A DNA stretch of 64,000 bases from JABFRG01 sp038210445 (GCA_038210445.1 JBBQWQ010000041.1:1-64000); one strand, 5' to 3'. Shown: positions 8,463 to 17,744, numbered from the stretch's first letter. Notes: generated by a model from the letters alone, not told the origin. Numbers and translations are program-made.

Positions 8463-9866
8463 ATGGCCCAACACATTCTCATCGTGGACGATGACGAAGA
8501 GATCGCAGCGGAGCTCTCGCGCGTGGTGCGGGCGTCGGGCTTTGCATGCAAAGTGGTGAGCGACGTTGCGTCGGCGCTCGCGGAGCTCGCGGCGGGCCCG
8601 GTAGACGTGGTGCTGCTCGACCTCGGGCTGCCGGGAGAAGAGGGGCTTTCGCCGGTGGAGCGCGTGGTGCGGGCCGGCTCTTCGGCACGCATCGTGGTGC
8701 TCACCGGTCGCGACGAAGCGTCGCTCGCCATCGGCGCGCTTCGCGCCGGCGCCTCCGACTACCTGGTGAAGCCGTGGAAGCGCGACCTGCTCCTGGCGGC
8801 GCTGCGCCGCGCTGCGGGCGCCACTGCGCCGACGCAGGGCAAGGAGAAGCCTCGGCCGAGGCAAGGCTCCTCGCCCGACCTGCTCTTCGGATCGTCTCCT
8901 GCGTTTCGCGCGGTGGTCGACCAGGCGCGGCTCGCCGCCGAGAGCCCGCGCGTGCCGGTGCTCCTCACCGGTGAATGCGGCACCGGCAAAGACGTGGTGG
9001 GCCACCAGGTTCACCTGTGGAGCCCGCGCGCCGCCGGGCCTTTCGTCAGCGTCAACGCCGCGTGCCTGCCCGCGACGCTCCTTGAGTCGGAGCTCTTCGG
9101 GCACGAGGCCGGGGCGTTCACCGACGCCCGCGGTACGCGTCGTGGGCTCTTCGAGCAGGCGCACGGGGGCACGCTCTTTCTCGACGAGATCGGCGAGCTG
9201 CCCATCGAGCTCCAGCCCAAGCTCCTGCGCATCCTCGAGGGACATCCGTTCCGGAGGCTCGGCGGCGAACGGGAGATCTCGGTAGACGTTCGCTTGGTCG
9301 CTGCCACCAACCGGCGCCTGCCCGAGATGATCAGCCAGGGGCTCTTTCGCGAAGATCTCTACTATCGTCTGAGCGTCTTCGAGCTGCAACTTCCGCCGCT
9401 CCGCGAGCGGAGCTCCGACATCGCGGAGTTCGCCCGGCACTTCCTCGAAGCGAGCTCCCGCGACCTGGGGCGCGACGTACCCGCGATCCTCCCGCGTGCG
9501 ATGGAACGCTTGCTCGCCCACCCGTGGCCAGGCAACGTGCGCGAGCTTCGCAACGTCATCGAGCGCGCGGTCGTGCTCTCGCGGGGAGAAGCCATTGATC
9601 TGCTGCACCTCCCGGTAGAAGTCCGCGGCGCGCCGCCGCGACGAGCCTCGGAGCTCCCGAGCGATCACGGCATTCTGCCGCTGATCCCCCGACACATCCC
9701 CACGTCGGAGGAGCTTTCCCTCGACTCGGCTACCCGCGTCCACGTGCTGAAGGTGTTCGAGCTCACGTCGCGCAACCTCACGCGGGCTGCTTCACTGCTC
9801 GGTATCACGCGGGTGTCGCTCCGCAAGAAGCTCAAGGCGTATGGAATCTATCCGGTTCAAAACTGA
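8463..9866 (+). CDS. NtrC-family sigma-54 response regulator (REC-AAA+-Fis)
   Basis: A 467-residue transcription activator. Residues 1-120 are a receiver (ILIVDDDEE acidic pocket, VVLLDLGLPG phospho-Asp, LTG, and Lys in YLVKPWK). Residues about 145-370 are the sigma-54 AAA+ domain with Walker A GECGTGKD, Walker B GGTLFLDEIGELP, and RLVAATNRRLPEM with arginine-finger region. The C-terminus is a Fis-type helix-turn-helix (NLTRAASLLGITRVSLRKKL). The sigma-54 contact loop reads GAFTDA rather than the usual GAFTGA, one substitution at the fifth position. No histidine kinase is adjacent; the nearest starts at 13570. A candidate sigma-54 promoter and a palindrome lie just upstream. Confidence 0.93.
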   Translation: MAQHILIVDDDEEIAAELSRVVRASGFACKVVSDVASALAELAAGPVDVVLLDLGLPGEEGLSPVERVVRAGSSARIVVLTGRDEASLAIGALRAGASDYLVKPWKRDLLLAALRRAAGATAPTQGKEKPRPRQGSSPDLLFGSSPAFRAVVDQARLAAESPRVPVLLTGECGTGKDVVGHQVHLWSPRAAGPFVSVNAACLPATLLESELFGHEAGAFTDARGTRRGLFEQAHGGTLFLDEIGELPIELQPKLLRILEGHPFRRLGGEREISVDVRLVAATNRRLPEMISQGLFREDLYYRLSVFELQLPPLRERSSDIAEFARHFLEASSRDLGRDVPAILPRAMERLLAHPWPGNVRELRNVIERAVVLSRGEAIDLLHLPVEVRGAPPRRASELPSDHGILPLIPRHIPTSEELSLDSATRVHVLKVFELTSRNLTRAASLLGITRVSLRKKLKAYGIYPVQN

Positions 9867-10490
9867 CCGGTGGATAGATCCTGACCGCCCCCGCCCCAAA
9901 GTTCTCAATCAATTCCAGCGCCCAACGTTGGCCCGCTCGTTGCTCTACTGCTTTGCGTGACCAACAAGGAGACAAGCAGCCCGCAGCGGGGAGAGCATCA
10001 GGGAGCTCGCGGACTGCGAACCGAGCTCCGCGCACGAAAGATCGCGTGCCGGAGCCGTACAGGGGTGAACGCCGTCGGGGACGGAATCAGAGCGGCGTTC
10101 CGGGGGATGTGTGGGGGGATGGGAGCACGATGGGCCATGGGGATGGGCTCGTCGCGCGGTGTGGGGGTTGGGGTGGCGCTGGGAGCGCCTGGACGGGCGC
10201 TGGGAGCGCCGGGCTCGGCGGTGGAGAGTGGGTTCACGACGATTGGCCAAGGCAACGCCTGCTCGCGCACGGGAGTGCGCGACCTACGCGCAGCCACGGC
10301 TGGGGTTCGTGGGCTCATGACCACGGCTGTGTCGAGTGGTGTTGATCGGGGAATTGGGGGGTCGCGCGCTCCTTCGGCGGGGGACGAAGGGCGCGCGCAG
10401 CGCACGGGGGCACGGAAGGGGGACTAAGGGGGGATCCGGCTGGCAACAGCCGGATCGCGGAACAGGGAACAGGGAAGCGGGGAAGGGGGG
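9867..10490. other. Gene-free stretch with strong hairpins; possible structured RNA
   Basis: No open frame here has a recognisable protein; those present translate to low-complexity Gly/Arg/Ala sequence. The top strand is G-rich and holds several perfect inverted repeats: two tandem GGCGCT-GGG-AGCGCC hairpins at 10175-10189 and 10196-10210, and GATCCGGCTG-GCAA-CAGCCGGATC at 10433-10456, a 10-pair stem closed by a GNRA-type tetraloop. A strong terminator follows at 10491. Together these suggest a transcribed, structured non-coding RNA on the plus strand ending near 10528. Its 5' end is not evident and I recognise no known RNA family. Confidence 0.35.
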
Positions 10491-10528
10491 AGCTCGGTTG
10501 TCGAACGACAACCGAGCTTCGGTTTTTT
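10491..10528 (+). terminator. Strong intrinsic terminator
   Basis: A perfect 13-base-pair inverted repeat (AGCTCGGTTGTCG, two-base centre AA, then its complement) ends at 10518 and is followed by TTCGG and six T. It would stop plus-strand transcripts. It lies about 625 bases beyond the stop of the sigma-54 activator gene, so it more likely ends a separate transcript arising in between. Confidence 0.8.
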
Positions 10529-10547
10529 GTGAGGCCCGAGCTCGCTG

Positions 10548-10580
10548 CCCCCGAAGGTATCGGCCAAAAACACCAGTCAC
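10548..10580 (-). repeat. Dispersed stop-codon-associated repeat, copy R1
   Basis: Read on the minus strand, this sequence starts immediately after the TAG stop of the gene at 10581-12599. It carries the core GGTGTTTTTGGCCGATACC plus CTTCGGGGG. Twenty-seven consecutive bases (10548-10574) are identical to 53836-53862, which directly follow the stop of an unrelated gene. More diverged members lie at about 53928-53960, 54099-54131, 61679-61703 and 61733-61757. Confidence 0.8.
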
Positions 10581-12599
10581 CTAGGGGCAGGGGGTTCCGA
10601 GGGCCTGCGGCGCGGGGACGGTGGGCGTGCCGCGGGTGAGGAGTGTCGAGAGAAAGCACCCATATTGGTACTTCACGGCGTCGAGCTGTCGGTAAATCCC
10701 GTGGGGATCGCCGATGCCGTCGCCCTCGTATTGCACGATGACGCCGGTGTACGGCTGGTTCGTTTCGGAGGTGAGGTTTTGGCGAACCGGGTAGGGAAGG
10801 ATGCCGTCGAGCTTCTGGAGCGCGAGTGCAGGCTGCATCGTGTCCCAGGTGACTTGCCCTGCCTGCCGGTGGCCGTAGGAGAGCGCCATGGCGTCGTAGG
10901 TGGTGGTGGGAAAATAGCGGTCGCCCTTGCCGACCGGCTCGTAGATGTGACGCTGCGGATGATTGGGCAGCGGCCTTCGGGCCACGCGGCCCGCGTACAC
11001 GATGGGGTCGATGGCCTCCCACGCGGTCTCGATGAGCGCGAGCGAAGGGTGCAGGAAGGTCAAGAGCTCACGGGTGCCCACCAAAAGGCCGATGCCCCGC
11101 CGTACGTTGGGAATCAGCGAAGTTTCCAGGATGAAGTTGGTCCAAAAGCCCCCGGCCCCGGTGGGGACCGCCGCCCGGATGCGCGGCTCCACCGAGCTGA
11201 GAAAATTCGTGTACATTCCACCCATCGACTGACCCATGGCAAAGAGGCTCTTCTCGTCGAAGCCGAAGTCTTCGCCGGTGACCGTGACGCCGGTGCAGGC
11301 GCCGAGCGCGCTCTTGGAGATGCGCAAGGTTCGCAGCGCCTCGAGCAACATGCGCTGCTCGAGGACGCCCTGGCGGAACGTGTCGCGCATGGCCGCCGGG
11401 TTGGAGAAGTTCAGGTACTCTTGCTCCGAGGCGTTGGGGAAGCGATCGGTCGAGAAGGGGAGCGACATGCCGGCGGCGGCGATGCCGTGGGGCGCGAGAA
11501 AGCTCGCGGGCCCCTCGCCCTTGGGGCCGTCTTCCTGGCCCTTGGCGGTGATGCCACTGGCGTCGACTACCTCGCGGCCGACGCCGCCGGAGCCGTGAAA
11601 ATAGATGACCAGCGGCAGGCCCTTGTCGGGCACCGAGCCCTTGGGAATGGCGAGGGTGAGGGGCGCGATCTCGCGCCGCTGCTCCTTGGGAATGCCGTTT
11701 TCGTCGAGGTCGAAGAAGCCGTCGGTGTTGAAGGGCGGCGTGCCGCGCTGGAACTGCGGCAGCGACACGGTGGCCACGAGCTCGCAATAGCCCGGGTGCG
11801 CCGCGCCGTCGTCGGGGTCGACTTTGATGCCCTCCACCGTGACCGAGAACTTGGTCTTCACGCGCTCCGACAGCGCGAAGGTGTCTTCCACCACGTCGCC
11901 GGTGGTGAAGACGGTGGCGGCCGCGACGCGTCCGAGGTCGACCTTGTTCTCGCCCAGGGCGGTTGCGAGCGGCGCGTACAGGGCCTTGGCTTCGGCGCTC
12001 CCCCCGCCCGCGAGCACGTCTTGCACAGCTTTGGGCTGCGCCAGCGGCTTGCCCGCGGCGTCGTTGTAGTCGCGGAACACCACCACCGCGTACTTGCGCT
12101 TGGGGCGCAGGATGAAGCCCTGGCGCGGCGCGACCGCGAGCAGGTTGTCGGGCACGTAGTCGTCGGGCGGCGGCACCGTCGCGACCAGCGGCGTGAGCTC
12201 GCCGTGGGTGGGGCCCGGGTCGACATCGATGAGCACCACCGGCGACGTGAAGGCGGCCGGGATGACGTTCGCGATGTCGTGGCTGGCGATCGGTCGGTCG
12301 AAGCGAAAGTAGGCGACGGCCAGGGTGGGGAAGCCTTTTCGCTCGCCCGCGATGGTGCGCACCGGCTCCATGGTGCGCTTGACCAGCTCCGCCATCGGAT
12401 ACCCGCGCACGTCGGGCGCGCCGTTGCGCAGGCGCAGATCGGACGGGTAGGGCGCGTCGAAGAAGTGCTCCGGCGTCGTCAGCTCGGCGCCGAAGTCGAA
12501 GCTCGCGCCAGCCTCGCTGCTGGCGGCAGGGTCGCTGCTGCAGCTCGGAGCCAGGACCACGGACGCGAGCAACAAGGGAAGCACGAACAAGGGCCGCAT
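10581..12599 (-). CDS. Secreted alpha/beta-hydrolase-like lipoprotein
   Basis: A 672-residue lipoprotein. The start at 12599 is chosen because MRPLFVLPLLLASVVLAPSC is a clean signal with lipobox at Cys20; the frame is open further upstream but that part is basic and not signal-like. A linker leads to TPEHFFDAPYPSDLR, an opening seen in large myxobacterial lipoproteins. The C-terminal half has hydrolase features: LPLVIYFHGSGG (oxyanion strand, HGSGG), then SLFAMGQSMGGMYTNF with the GxSxG nucleophile elbow. A catalytic acid/His pair is plausible (GDRYFPTTTYDAMALSYGHRQ) but not assignable. Likely an esterase or lipase on the cell surface; substrate unknown. Confidence 0.7.
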   Translation of the reverse strand: MRPLFVLPLLLASVVLAPSCSSDPAASSEAGASFDFGAELTTPEHFFDAPYPSDLRLRNGAPDVRGYPMAELVKRTMEPVRTIAGERKGFPTLAVAYFRFDRPIASHDIANVIPAAFTSPVVLIDVDPGPTHGELTPLVATVPPPDDYVPDNLLAVAPRQGFILRPKRKYAVVVFRDYNDAAGKPLAQPKAVQDVLAGGGSAEAKALYAPLATALGENKVDLGRVAAATVFTTGDVVEDTFALSERVKTKFSVTVEGIKVDPDDGAAHPGYCELVATVSLPQFQRGTPPFNTDGFFDLDENGIPKEQRREIAPLTLAIPKGSVPDKGLPLVIYFHGSGGVGREVVDASGITAKGQEDGPKGEGPASFLAPHGIAAAGMSLPFSTDRFPNASEQEYLNFSNPAAMRDTFRQGVLEQRMLLEALRTLRISKSALGACTGVTVTGEDFGFDEKSLFAMGQSMGGMYTNFLSSVEPRIRAAVPTGAGGFWTNFILETSLIPNVRRGIGLLVGTRELLTFLHPSLALIETAWEAIDPIVYAGRVARRPLPNHPQRHIYEPVGKGDRYFPTTTYDAMALSYGHRQAGQVTWDTMQPALALQKLDGILPYPVRQNLTSETNQPYTGVIVQYEGDGIGDPHGIYRQLDAVKYQYGCFLSTLLTRGTPTVPAPQALGTPCP

Positions 12600-12755
12600 G
12601 AAGCAGCACGCTACCGCACTTCGGCGTGCGCCCCAACGCCCGCAACGGCCTCCCAAGCCTCTGGCGCGCCGCGTCGTGGCGTGCCACGTCGGGCGTTCGT
12701 GGCACTCCAAGGGCACCACGCGCCGGAAGTCACGCGCCTGCCCTCTTCCGTTCGC

Positions 12756-13496
12756 TCAGAACTGCTGCTCGTCGAAGTGGAAGAGCATGAACGTGGGCGA
12801 AGCGCCGTCGGGATCGAGGACGATGGCGCCGTCGTTGCCGCTGCCATTGCGGTGCACGAGGTGAGTGCTGCCGCCGCCGCTCGTCGACGAGTACACGGCT
12901 ACCTTGCCGTCGAGCGGAATGGCGTCGATCACCTTCTTCACCAGCGCTTCGAAGGCGATCGGTTTGAAGTTGGCCACGTGCATCGAGAGATCGGTGACGT
13001 AGTCGAGCGAGACGCCCGTGTGCCACCCTTCGGCGAACGCGGGCGCCGGGAGCGCGTGGGGCGTGGTGGTGTAGTAAACGTCCGGCGGGCCCTGGTTGGA
13101 GAGCACATTGACCACCATTCGGTACACGCTGCCCTTGGCCTTCACCTCGAGGACGATGTGGTCGTTGTTGACGGTCGGGCACTGGCGGTCGGACGGCGCC
13201 ACGATGGCGAGCACGGTGCCGTCGAGCCGGCCGTAGGGGGCCGTCAAATCGCTGCCGAAGACCGAGGCGCAGCGAGCCGCCTTGTCGACGGCGGCGTCGG
13301 AAACCGGGGCTGCATCGCCCGCCGCAGCGTCGATGGGTGCCGCGGCGTCTTCGGCCGCTCCCGCGTCGACAGTGGGCGCCGGCGCCGCTCCGCTGCTGCT
13401 GCAAGCGGCGCCCAGGGGGACCGCCGCGGTCGCGAGTGCGAATACGAAAGCGAACGCCAGGCGAGACACAAACGCGGAAGGAAGCAGCTTTCGCAT
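12756..13496 (-). CDS. Lipoprotein of unknown function
   Basis: A 246-residue protein starting at 13496 with a signal peptide (MRKLLPSAFVSRLAFAFVFA, lipobox GAAC) and a 45-residue Ala/Asp/Pro-rich linker. A globular domain of about 170 residues follows and contains two Cys (ARCASVF and RQCPTV), possibly a disulfide. I recognise no family. It is separated from the hydrolase-like lipoprotein downstream by 156 bases in which I see no gene or terminator. The 73 bases between its start and the divergent PAS kinase must hold both promoters. Confidence 0.7.
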   Translation of the reverse strand: MRKLLPSAFVSRLAFAFVFALATAAVPLGAACSSSGAAPAPTVDAGAAEDAAAPIDAAAGDAAPVSDAAVDKAARCASVFGSDLTAPYGRLDGTVLAIVAPSDRQCPTVNNDHIVLEVKAKGSVYRMVVNVLSNQGPPDVYYTTTPHALPAPAFAEGWHTGVSLDYVTDLSMHVANFKPIAFEALVKKVIDAIPLDGKVAVYSSTSGGGSTHLVHRNGSGNDGAIVLDPDGASPTFMLFHFDEQQF

Positions 13497-13569
13497 ATCC
13501 GTCCCCGTAGCATTTTCCGCAGCGCCAACAAGCTCTTGTGGAACGACGCGGAACCGGAAAGGATGAGGT

Positions 13570-15525
13570 ATGGGCGCTTCTGGCGACGGTAGCGGCGAGG
13601 CCCGACGAGGCTTCGGCGCTGCGTTGATGGCAACCGGGGCCTCGGTGGACGCATTCGCGTCGGCCTTGCTCGACACGGTACCGACCTTCGTGGCGCTCAC
13701 CGACGTCGAGGGGGTTGTGCTCGAGGTGAACAGGCTACCGCCCGGGCTCGACGTTGCGGCAGTGCTGGGGCGCACGGTGTTCGATCTCGCCCGCGAGTCT
13801 TCGCACGCCAACATTCGCGCCTGCCTGGAAGTGGTGCGCCGGACCCACGCGCCGAGCACCTACGAAGTGGTCGGCGCCATACCCGGGCTCGTCGATCGCG
13901 ACGCGCGCGTGCGGGTTGGGCCCGTGCTCTGCGAGGGGGAGCTTCGGGGGCTGGTGGTGGTCATCTCCGACGTGACCGCGCGCAAGGAGGGAGAGCGAGC
14001 GCTCCGGGAGCAGGAAGAGAAGCTCCGCCTGGCTGTGGAGGCGACGCGCATGGGCCTGTGGTCGTGGGACCTTCTCGAGAACAACGTGCACTGGGACGCG
14101 CGGGTATGCGAGATTTACGGCCGCGGGGCCTACCCCGCCGACTACGAAGAGTGGCAGCGGTGCATTCACGCGGAGGACTTCGACCGCGTCATGGAGGGCG
14201 TGCAGCGCGCGGTGGCCACCGGGGTCTACGAGCCGCTCGAGCACCGCCTGTTGCGCCCGAATGGCGAGATGCGCTGGGTGTACTGCTGCGCCATCGTGGT
14301 GCGCGAAGGCGGCCGCGTGGCGCGCCTCACTGGCGGTATCCTCGACATCACCGAGCGCCGGGTCATCGAAGAGCGCCTCCGCCTCTCGCAGAAGATGGAC
14401 GCGGTCGGCCAGCTCACCTCCGGCGTCGCCCACAACTTCAACAACATGCTCGCGGGCATGCTGCCGGTGCTCGAGGTGGTGGAGCGCAAAGTCGAAGAGC
14501 CGTGGCGAAGCCGGGTTGGGCATGCGCGCCACGCCGGCCAGCGAGCGGCCGAGATGGTGCGGCAGCTGATGACCTTCGCCACGCCCGGCCGCGCCCTGCC
14601 GCGATCGCGCGCGTCGCTGGTGGAGCTGGTGGAGCGCGCGGTGGGCATGTGCCGCGAGGCCATTGGGCCGTCGGTCGACATCGTCTCCGGCTTGGCCAAT
14701 ACTGCGTCGCCGGTGGTGCTGGCGAACGCCGGCGAGCTGGAGCAGGTTCTGGTGAACGTGCTCTTGAACGCCCGCGATGCGCTGGAGGCGGTGAACGGCG
14801 CGACGGTGCGGCTCTCGCTGGTGGAGCTCGCGGGGGGTGACGACGAAGTGGTCGATCGGTGTCGGCGGGCCAACGCTGCCGCCTTGGACCCCGCGAGCCG
14901 GATCGCGCGCCTGCGCGTGGTCGACAACGGCACCGGCATGCCTCCGGAGGTCCTCCGCCGCATCTTCGACCCGTTCTTCACCACCAAAGACGTTGGTCGA
15001 GGCACCGGCTTGGGGCTCGCCACTGCATACGCCATCGTCCGCGACCACGGCGGCTTCATCTGGTGCGACTCGACCGCCGGCCTGGGTACGACCTTCGATA
15101 TCTACCTGCCGACCATCGCGCGAGCTGAAGCGAGCGTCGAGCGCCCGCGACCCGCCCTGGCGCGGGTGCTGGTAGTGGACGACGACGCCACCGTGCGAAC
15201 GGTGGTGGCCGAGGTGCTCCGCGAGCACGGCTTCGTGGTGAGCACTGCGGAAGGGGGGCGCGCGGCGCTCGAGTCGGTGATGAGCGGGCAGCCGGAGCTG
15301 CTGGTGCTCGACTACACGATGCCGGGAACGAGCGGCGCGGAGGTGGCGCGCGAGGTGCGGCGCTTGTGGCCCGAAATGCGCATCGTCCTGTTCACCGGGC
15401 GGGTGACCGGCGACGTGGAGACAGCGTCGGCCGACGCCGTGCTCGCCAAGCCCGCCTCGGCCGATGCGATCGTCGACGTGGTGGTGCGCACCCTGGCCGC
15501 CCCGCGACGCGCCCTTCATCCCTGA
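13570..15525 (+). CDS. PAS-domain hybrid histidine kinase with C-terminal receiver
   Basis: A 651-residue cytoplasmic sensor kinase without membrane segments. Residues about 30-145 are a first PAS-like domain and about 155-265 a second PAS with PAC (MRWVYCCAIVVREGGRVARLTGGILDITERR, quoted here as its region 230-260). The kinase core has the H-box GVAHNFNNMLAG, N-box LVNVLLNARDAL, and the G boxes DNGTGM and GTGLGLAT. Residues about 525-645 are a receiver (VLVVDDD, LLVLDYTMPGTSG, and Lys in LAKPAS). HNFNN H-boxes are typical of the NtrB/ArcB-like kinases that carry their own receiver. Its output partner is unknown. Confidence 0.92.
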   Translation: MGASGDGSGEARRGFGAALMATGASVDAFASALLDTVPTFVALTDVEGVVLEVNRLPPGLDVAAVLGRTVFDLARESSHANIRACLEVVRRTHAPSTYEVVGAIPGLVDRDARVRVGPVLCEGELRGLVVVISDVTARKEGERALREQEEKLRLAVEATRMGLWSWDLLENNVHWDARVCEIYGRGAYPADYEEWQRCIHAEDFDRVMEGVQRAVATGVYEPLEHRLLRPNGEMRWVYCCAIVVREGGRVARLTGGILDITERRVIEERLRLSQKMDAVGQLTSGVAHNFNNMLAGMLPVLEVVERKVEEPWRSRVGHARHAGQRAAEMVRQLMTFATPGRALPRSRASLVELVERAVGMCREAIGPSVDIVSGLANTASPVVLANAGELEQVLVNVLLNARDALEAVNGATVRLSLVELAGGDDEVVDRCRRANAAALDPASRIARLRVVDNGTGMPPEVLRRIFDPFFTTKDVGRGTGLGLATAYAIVRDHGGFIWCDSTAGLGTTFDIYLPTIARAEASVERPRPALARVLVVDDDATVRTVVAEVLREHGFVVSTAEGGRAALESVMSGQPELLVLDYTMPGTSGAEVAREVRRLWPEMRIVLFTGRVTGDVETASADAVLAKPASADAIVDVVVRTLAAPRRALHP

Positions 15526-15543
15526 GCGGTCGCCGCGCCTCTC

Positions 15544-16302
15544 TCAGCGCGCGTCGAGCACGCGGGTTTCCTGGGCCGGCAGATCCAGCGCGCGCTTGCT
15601 GGCCTCGTAGGCCAGGTGCATGGCGCGCTTGCCGGCGTCGAGTTTGTGCGGTCCGGAGCGCGGAAGCCCCGCCAGCGCCAAAGAGCGCATGCCGTCGCGC
15701 TGCGGAATCTGCGCGCTGGGTGACGACTGCGGCCGCCAGGGCGAAGCGGAGACGAGGTGGTGAAAGAGCACCGCGTCGCCAGAGGGCAGCCCGGCCAGCC
15801 CCGGGCGATCCTTCACGCCGCCGTCGATGAACATGCGACCACCCCGGCGTGCCGGCTGGAGCAGGAAGGGAAAGCTGCAAGATGCACGCACCGCGAACGA
15901 CAGATCGCCGCGGTCGAGGATCTCGGTGCGCATGCGCCCCAGGTTGAACACGCTGATGCTCACCGGAACCGCGCAGGCCTCGAAGGTCTTCTCCCGCAGC
16001 ATCCGGTGGATGCGCTTGCGAAACAGCTCACCGCGGAGGAGACCCAAGCCGAGGCCCGGGTCCCAGAAGTCTTTTCGCTCAATGCCCTCGAGCTCGTGCC
16101 ACAGCTCGAGCGGCGAGGTGCCCGAGGCCACCACCGCGGCCGCCAGCGCGCCGGCGCTGGAGCCGGAGAAGCGCTGCGGTCGCAAGCCGGCCTCCAAAAG
16201 CGCACGCAAAAAGCCGGTGTGCGCGAAGAAGCCGAAGAAGCCCGACGACAGTGCGCACGAGAAGGGCCGAGCCGCGAGAACCGATGCGAGGGACTCGGCC
16301 AC
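15544..16302 (-). CDS. Patatin-like phospholipase
   Basis: A 252-residue patatin-family acyl hydrolase. The nucleophile elbow is FSGSSAGALAAAV (GxSxG) near residue 45 and the dyad Asp lies in MFIDGGVKDR. The oxyanion glycines expected near the N-terminus are represented by SSGFFGFFAHTGFL, which departs from the usual GGG(A)RG form. The start is taken as the GTG at 16302, nine bases beyond the boxB stop; the start is uncertain because the frame is open through boxB. Its close spacing behind boxB and boxC suggests it is co-transcribed with them, but a link to benzoate breakdown is not obvious. Confidence 0.75.
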   Translation of the reverse strand: MAESLASVLAARPFSCALSSGFFGFFAHTGFLRALLEAGLRPQRFSGSSAGALAAAVVASGTSPLELWHELEGIERKDFWDPGLGLGLLRGELFRKRIHRMLREKTFEACAVPVSISVFNLGRMRTEILDRGDLSFAVRASCSFPFLLQPARRGGRMFIDGGVKDRPGLAGLPSGDAVLFHHLVSASPWRPQSSPSAQIPQRDGMRSLALAGLPRSGPHKLDAGKRAMHLAYEASKRALDLPAQETRVLDAR

Positions 16303-16310
16303 GGGCGCGC

Positions 16311-17744
16311 TCAGGCCTCGGCGCGACGCACGTACTGGAAGTCGATGGGGCGACCCTTGATGCCTTGCTTGGGCGGGGCGATCCAGTTGGCCATGGTGTT
16401 GGGCTCGAAGTTGGCGCGGGTCATGAGGCTCTTCACGAAGACCTTGTCCTTCTCGCTGGGGAGCCACGCGTCTTTGCCTGCCTCCCAGGCCTCCTTGGTG
16501 AGGAGCTTGCCCGAGGGGTCGGCGAAGGTGCTCGCGTAGAGGCCCACCTGCCGGTGAAAGCGCCGGTGGGGCAGGGTGAGGCGCACCGGCAAGCCCTTGG
16601 CCTCGAAGGCGCGGTTCCACTTGTCGACGCCGCGCTGGCAGTCTTCTACGTACTGGTCGCGCAGCACCTCGTTCATGGCGTTGCGCAGCGGCACTTCTTC
16701 CTTGGCGATGGCGCCGTCCTTGGGCACGTCCATGGAGTAGAACTGGTTTAGGGCGGTGTGCTCGTCGTAGCGTTCTTCCTTGGCGCGGCCCTTGAGCCCG
16801 CTCGCAAAGAACGACGCCGCGTTGGAGGAGATCTCGCCGCCGAAGAGATCGAGCGAGAGCGTGTACCAGAGGTTCAGGTACTTCTGCAGCGTCTGGACGT
16901 CGATGACCCCGAGCTTGCGCAGATCGTCCGGATGGTCCTTCTTGTGCGTGGCCATCATCTCGGCGGTGCGCTCGACCACCCGGAGAATGCCGGTCTCGCC
17001 CACGAACATGTGGTGGGCTTCCTCGGTGAGCATGAAGCGCGTGGTGCGCGAGAGCGGGTCGAAGGCGCTCTCGGCCAGCGCCAGCAGCTGGAACTTGCCG
17101 TCGCGATCGGTGAAGAACGTGAACATGAAGAACGAGAGCCAGTCTTCGCAGGGCTCGTTGAAGGCCCCCAGGATGCGCGGGTTGTTGGCGTCGCCGCTGC
17201 GGCGCTGCAGGAGCAGGTCGGCCTGCTCGCGGCCGTCGCGGCCGAAGTACGACTGCAGCAGGTAGACCATGGCCCACAGGTGGCGCCCCTCTTCGACGTT
17301 CACCTGGAAGAGGTTTCGCAGATCGTACACGCTGGGGCAGGTGAGCCCGAGCAGGCGCTGCTGCTCCACGCTCGCCGGCTCGGTGTCGCCCTGGGTGACG
17401 ATGAGGCGCTGCAGCGTGGTGCGGTGCTCACCGGGAACCTGCTGCCACACCGGCTGGCCCATGTTGTCGCCGAAGCCGATGCGGCGATCGGCCACCGGGT
17501 CGGCCAGGAAGATGCCCCAGCGGTACTCTGGCATGCGCACGTAGTCGAAGTGGGCCCAGCCCTCGCTGGTCACCGACACGGCGGTGCGAAGGAAGATGTC
17601 ATCGGCCTGGAAACCTTCCGGCCCCATGGACTTCCACCACTCGACGAAGTTCGGCTGCCACGCTTCGAGGGCGCGCTGCAGCTTCTTGTCGGAGGCGAGG
17701 TTGACGTTGTTCGGAATGCGTTCGTCGTTGAGCACGCTGGACAT
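16311..17744 (-). CDS. boxB: Benzoyl-CoA 2,3-epoxidase, oxygenase subunit BoxB
   Basis: A 477-residue class-I di-iron oxygenase component that epoxidises the ring of benzoyl-CoA in the aerobic box pathway. The ferritin-like four-helix core shows the expected carboxylate/His ligands in NVEEGRHLWAMVYLL, NEPCEDWLSFFMF and FMLTEEAHHMFVGETG. Length and sequence match BoxB over its whole extent. An AGGT ribosome site precedes the ATG at 17744. It lies 75 bases downstream of boxC. The reductase partner BoxA and a benzoate-CoA ligase are not in the window, so electrons must come from an enzyme encoded elsewhere. Confidence 0.95.
   Translation of the reverse strand: MSSVLNDERIPNNVNLASDKKLQRALEAWQPNFVEWWKSMGPEGFQADDIFLRTAVSVTSEGWAHFDYVRMPEYRWGIFLADPVADRRIGFGDNMGQPVWQQVPGEHRTTLQRLIVTQGDTEPASVEQQRLLGLTCPSVYDLRNLFQVNVEEGRHLWAMVYLLQSYFGRDGREQADLLLQRRSGDANNPRILGAFNEPCEDWLSFFMFTFFTDRDGKFQLLALAESAFDPLSRTTRFMLTEEAHHMFVGETGILRVVERTAEMMATHKKDHPDDLRKLGVIDVQTLQKYLNLWYTLSLDLFGGEISSNAASFFASGLKGRAKEERYDEHTALNQFYSMDVPKDGAIAKEEVPLRNAMNEVLRDQYVEDCQRGVDKWNRAFEAKGLPVRLTLPHRRFHRQVGLYASTFADPSGKLLTKEAWEAGKDAWLPSEKDKVFVKSLMTRANFEPNTMANWIAPPKQGIKGRPIDFQYVRRAEA

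Noticed and set aside
9953..10427. Open frames of 130-156 codons in the gene-free stretch
   Set aside because: The translations are Gly/Arg/Ala-rich with no motif and no clear ribosome site, and the DNA is better explained by RNA hairpins.
10665..13592. A 975-codon plus-strand open frame
   Set aside because: It runs antisense to two lipoprotein genes with clear signal peptides; its translation is His/Arg/Gly-rich and matches nothing. Long antisense frames are expected at this GC content.
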